Origin: Betaproteobacteria bacterium
GTDB taxonomy: Bacteria; Pseudomonadota; Gammaproteobacteria; Burkholderiales; SG8-39
NCBI GenBank assembly: GCA_011391185.1
Contig: JAABRB010000145.1
Coordinates: 1-8,148, forward strand
Reading direction: 5' to 3'
Length of the DNA stretch: 8,148 nucleotides
The notes under the pieces were generated by a model, which ran no database searches, was not told where the DNA came from, and saw only the letters and a list, made by a program, of their open reading frames with translations. The position numbers and the translations under genes are program-made. Shown piece by piece: positions 5,881 to 8,148 of this stretch (position 1 is its first letter; every line of letters begins with the position of its first letter).

Positions 5881-6956
5881 CCGACGCACTCCAGCCGGGC
5901 ACGGCGCCCGCAGATCTGCCGGTGGCGCCGTCCGCACCGACCAACGTCGTTGCGGCAGATGATGAATCGATTGCCAGGGCGGCCGAACTGCTGCGTGGGG
6001 GCGGCGTCGTCGCCTTTCCGACCGAGACGGTATACGGCCTCGGCGCGGATGCGATGAACGAAGCAGCGGTCGCGCGGGTTTTCAAGATCAAGGGCCGACC
6101 GCTCGATCACCCCGTAATCGTTCATCTCGCCGGCGTCGCCGCGCTCGCGGACTGGGCGCGCGACATCTCCGCCGCCGCGCAGGCGCTTGCGGAAGCATTC
6201 TGGCCCGGCCCGCTTACCCTGATCCTGAAGCGCGCCCCGCAGGTGCCGGACGCCGTGACCGGTGGTCAGGACACCGTTGGATTGCGCATTCCCGAACATC
6301 CGGTGGCGCACGCGCTGCTGGATGCCTTTGCCCGCGACGACGCGGAACATCGCTTGCGCGGCCTGGCGGCGCCTTCGGCGAACAAGTTCGGACGCGTCAG
6401 CCCCACCACGGCGGCTCACGTTCGCGCCGACCTGGGCGACGAAGTCGATCTGGTGCTGGACGGCGGTCCGGCGGAATTCGGCATCGAGTCCACGATCGTG
6501 GACGTGTCAGGCGAACACCCGGCAATTCTGCGTCCCGGCGCAATCTCGGCGGAGGCCATCGCGCGGGTCCTCGGCGCGGCACCGCAGGCGCCCGATGCGC
6601 GTGCGCCGCGCGCACCGGGGATGCGCAAGGCCCACTATGCGCCGCGGGCCAAGGTGCGGCTCGTCCGGCGCGTGGAATTGCTGGAAGCGCTGACGTCGCA
6701 CAAGGGCCAGCGCATCGGCGTTCTCGCGATCGAAGTGACCGTGCCGCGGCTCGCCGCCGGATTGCAACGGGTGGTTCCGGCGATTGCCGCCCGCTATGCG
6801 CACGAGCTCTATGCGAATCTACGCGCACTGGATGCCCAGAACGTCGGCCAGATCCTGATCGAAGTGCCCCCGCAGTCGCCCGCGTGGTCCGCGATCAACG
6901 ATCGGCTTGCGCGCGCGACACGCGGCGGCGAGCAGGGGCTCGAGGACGCAGCATAG
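5877..6956 (+). CDS. L-threonylcarbamoyladenylate synthase, long Sua5 form
   Basis: A 359-residue protein that makes threonylcarbamoyl-AMP from threonine, bicarbonate and ATP, the first step of t6A formation at position 37 of ANN-decoding tRNAs. The YrdC domain covers about 27-215. It carries [13 protein letters not shown] (47-59), the KxR-type KIKGRP (70-75), [10 protein letters not shown] (108-117), GLRIPEHP (135-142), APSANKFG (165-172) and ESTIVDV (204-210). A linker with [12 protein letters not shown] (247-258), typical of Sua5 proteins, leads to a C-terminal Sua5 domain (about 260-345) ending [15 protein letters not shown]. The first 25 residues are Ala/Pro-rich and unconserved. The start codon overlaps the purE stop as ATGA, which implies translational coupling, and no independent ribosome site is evident. 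It is a long Sua5 rather than the short TsaC of E. coli. Last gene of the operon. Confidence 0.93.
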   Translation: MTDALQPGTAPADLPVAPSAPTNVVAADDESIARAAELLRGGGVVAFPTETVYGLGADAMNEAAVARVFKIKGRPLDHPVIVHLAGVAALADWARDISAAAQALAEAFWPGPLTLILKRAPQVPDAVTGGQDTVGLRIPEHPVAHALLDAFARDDAEHRLRGLAAPSANKFGRVSPTTAAHVRADLGDEVDLVLDGGPAEFGIESTIVDVSGEHPAILRPGAISAEAIARVLGAAPQAPDARAPRAPGMRKAHYAPRAKVRLVRRVELLEALTSHKGQRIGVLAIEVTVPRLAAGLQRVVPAIAARYAHELYANLRALDAQNVGQILIEVPPQSPAWSAINDRLARATRGGEQGLEDAA

Positions 6957-7008
6957 CCTACGACACATGCCCGGATTCGGATGCAAGCGGCGGGGGGCTC
7001 CCTAACCG

Positions 7009-7028
7009 CGGGCGCCGGCCGCCGCCCG
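7009..7028. terminator. GC-rich hairpin between the convergent sua5-like and sapC-family genes
   Basis: CGGGCG (7009-7014) and CGCCCG (7023-7028) form a 6-bp stem with an 8-nt loop inside the 78-bp convergent gap, and CTCCC/GGGAG (6998-7002, 7028-7032) offers an alternative pairing. There is no T-run. It could help transcripts end from both sides, but in such GC-rich sequence it may be chance. Confidence 0.3.
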
Positions 7029-7034
7029 GGAGAC

Positions 7035-7808
7035 TCAGCCCTTCTTGCCCGCCGCGGCCTTGGGGGCGGGGGCAGGCGGATTCAGCTTGTTGCGCAGGGC
7101 GATCAGCCGGCCGAAGTTGTCCAGCGACAGGAGGTGGGCGTAAATCCGGCCGGTAATGCCCTTCTTGAAGAGGTTTTTTTGCTGCGCGGCGTTCAGGTGC
7201 TCGAGTTTTTCTTCCTTCACACGATACATGCCGGAAAGATTCACCGGAACGCCGTTGGCCTCGGTAGCCTGAAGCGTGAACGGCTCGAGGAGCGCGTAGT
7301 CCGCAAGGACGGCGCACATCTCGCGCGTGCGCTCGAGGTCCGCCTCGTACTCGCGCAGAAGCTTCTCGATGTTCTGCCATTTCTCGAGCGGCTCGCCCTT
7401 CGCATCGAAGAGCTTCTCGCCGCTCTCCGCGATGTAATCCTTCTCCACGCAGATCAGCCGGTTGGTCTGCTCCTTCTTCTCCAGCGTGACGCGCGCCATG
7501 CAGAAAGGATAGCGGCGCACATAGGCCGGCACGTAGAGTTCCGGCACCCATGTGCCGTCGCGGGCGAACAGGTTCTCGCCATTGGCGAGGCCGACCACGG
7601 CCACCGCCGCGAAAGTCTGGCCACTGTCGCCCGACGCAAAGACCAGCGGATAGTCGTGGGCGGCCACCCGGAACTCGGAAAACGAGACCGGCATCGCATT
7701 CGTGCCGGCGCAGAATTCCGGTACCTTGCCAGGCGCGGGCAGGTTGACGCCCTGCGTCTTCTGCAACGGTACGATCTCACGGTAGCCGAATGGGGGGGTA
7801 ATTTGCAT
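7035..7808 (-). CDS. SapC family protein
   Basis: A 257-residue protein of the SapC family, named after a gene in the Campylobacter surface-layer locus; the molecular function is unknown. The family pattern is clear: HDYPLVFASG (51-60), VVGLANGENLFARDGTW (71-87), YVPAYVRRYPF (92-102), LICVEKD (118-124), GEKLFDAKGEPL (130-141), DYALLEPFTL (170-179), and a C-terminal LFKKGITGRIYAHLLSLDN (213-231). The end is a Pro/Ala/Lys-rich tail. No signal peptide or membrane span is visible, so it is likely cytosolic. ATG 7808 is preferred: GGGAGC lies 8 nt before it (7817-7822 on this strand), whereas the TTG at 7814 would sit too close. Codons 4-6 contain a run of seven C, and codons near 210 a run of seven A. 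It is divergent from the tRNA gene and convergent with the purine operon. Confidence 0.88.
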   Translation of the reverse strand: MQITPPFGYREIVPLQKTQGVNLPAPGKVPEFCAGTNAMPVSFSEFRVAAHDYPLVFASGDSGQTFAAVAVVGLANGENLFARDGTWVPELYVPAYVRRYPFCMARVTLEKKEQTNRLICVEKDYIAESGEKLFDAKGEPLEKWQNIEKLLREYEADLERTREMCAVLADYALLEPFTLQATEANGVPVNLSGMYRVKEEKLEHLNAAQQKNLFKKGITGRIYAHLLSLDNFGRLIALRNKLNPPAPAPKAAAGKKG

Positions 7809-7827
7809 AACCAACGCTCCCTCGAGC

Positions 7828-7850
7828 CGGATTGACCCAATCCGAGTCTA
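7828..7850 (-). promoter_or_regulatory. Candidate operator palindrome and -10 box of the sapC-family gene
   Basis: CGGATTG (7828-7834) and CAATCCG (7838-7844) form a perfect 7-bp inverted repeat with an ACC centre. On the minus strand it comes directly after TAGACT (7845-7850), a 4-of-6 match to a -10 box, and before the ribosome site. A repressor bound here would cover the start of transcription; alternatively it is a leader hairpin. No convincing -35 is visible. Confidence 0.4.
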
Positions 7851-7872
7851 ACGCCCCCGGGCGGCGCGCGGA

Positions 7873-7902
7873 TTGCCGCGATGGCGTGCGAGCGGGTAAA
7901 AT
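7873..7902 (+). promoter_or_regulatory. Promoter of tRNA-Ala
   Basis: The -35 TTGCCG (7873-7878), an 18-bp spacer and the -10 TAAAAT (7897-7902) place the transcript start around 7909, a few bases before the mature 5' end at 7916. The GC-rich discriminator that follows fits growth-rate (stringent) control of stable RNA genes. Confidence 0.68.
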
Positions 7903-7915
7903 CCGCACTCTCCGT

Positions 7916-7991
<76 letters not shown>

Positions 7992-8007
7992 TCGGATCGG
8001 AAGCTCG

Positions 8008-8033
8008 AAAAGGCCCTCTGGAGAGGGCCTTTT
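8008..8033 (+). terminator. Intrinsic terminator of tRNA-Ala
   Basis: AAAAGGCCCTCT (8008-8019) and AGAGGGCCTTTT (8022-8033) are a perfect 12-bp inverted repeat whose right arm ends in the T-run. It begins 17 nt after the tRNA. Because of the A/T ends it could act in both directions. Confidence 0.88.
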
Positions 8034-8073
8034 CATTGGCTGCGTCATCACACCAGCGAAACTGCGGTAGGTC

Positions 8074-8148
8074 ACGAACAGGAGGGAACCGTCTGGTTCC
8101 CTCGAGAACAAAACCGGAAGGGTACGAACAGGAGGAAACTGGCTGGTT
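8074..8148. repeat. Start of a ~50-bp-period direct repeat, with a hairpin in the first copy
   Basis: ACGAACAGGAGG occurs at 8074-8085 and again at 8124-8135, exactly 50 bp apart, each followed by a related stretch ending CTGGTT. In the first copy GAGGGAACC (8082-8090) and GGTTCCCTC (8095-8103) form a perfect 9-bp hairpin with a GTCT loop; the second copy is cut by the window edge. No gene is visible here. It may be the first units of a tandem or dispersed repeat downstream of the tRNA. Confidence 0.55.

Noticed and set aside
8074..8148. CRISPR array
   Set aside because: Only two imperfect units sharing a 12-bp exact core, with no regular spacer and no cas genes.

Overview
This is a GC-rich, densely coded bacterial window that looks like Betaproteobacteria. 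The indications are the gene order fba-purC-purE-sua5, TAAAAT-type -10 boxes inside an identical GGTAAAATCC 10-mer, and strong G/C third-position bias. The assignment is inference from gene content, not from a marker phylogeny. Most of the window is ordinary core genome, and I do not see a complete novel defence or mobile system. The more interesting signals are gene decay, repeats and odd gene ends.

Left edge (1-1363): an apparently eroding sugar-acid catabolic locus. It holds an enolase-superfamily (mandelate racemase/muconate lactonizing type) remnant with two in-frame internal losses, then an intact metal-dependent TIM-barrel sugar isomerase/epimerase. A short out-of-frame fragment after it repeats the C-terminus of that isomerase, so it looks like the tail of a lost paralogue.

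Positions 1371-1489 hold a 119-bp highly symmetrical inverted-repeat element (several nested hairpins, 10-bp terminal inverted repeats). It lies 29 bp before nfi.

DNA repair pair (1519-3232): nfi (endonuclease V) and dinB (DNA polymerase IV) converge. Their stop codons sit in opposite arms of one perfect 9-bp hairpin. DinB ends without a recognisable clamp-binding tail.

Housekeeping operon (3415-6956, + strand): class I fructose-bisphosphate aldolase, purC, purE, then a long-form Sua5 threonylcarbamoyl-AMP synthase. The genes are tightly packed, with a GTGA/ATGA style of stop-start overlap. PurE makes the CAIR that PurC uses, so these two are consecutive purine steps. purK, which class I PurE needs and which I expect here in related genomes, is absent from the locus.

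Right edge (7035-8148): a SapC-family protein on the minus strand, with a C7 tract in codons 4-6. Divergent to it is tRNA-Ala(CGC), with a good promoter, the diagnostic G3-U70 pair, an encoded CCA and a strong intrinsic terminator. Beyond the terminator a ~50-bp-period direct repeat with a perfect hairpin begins and runs off the window.
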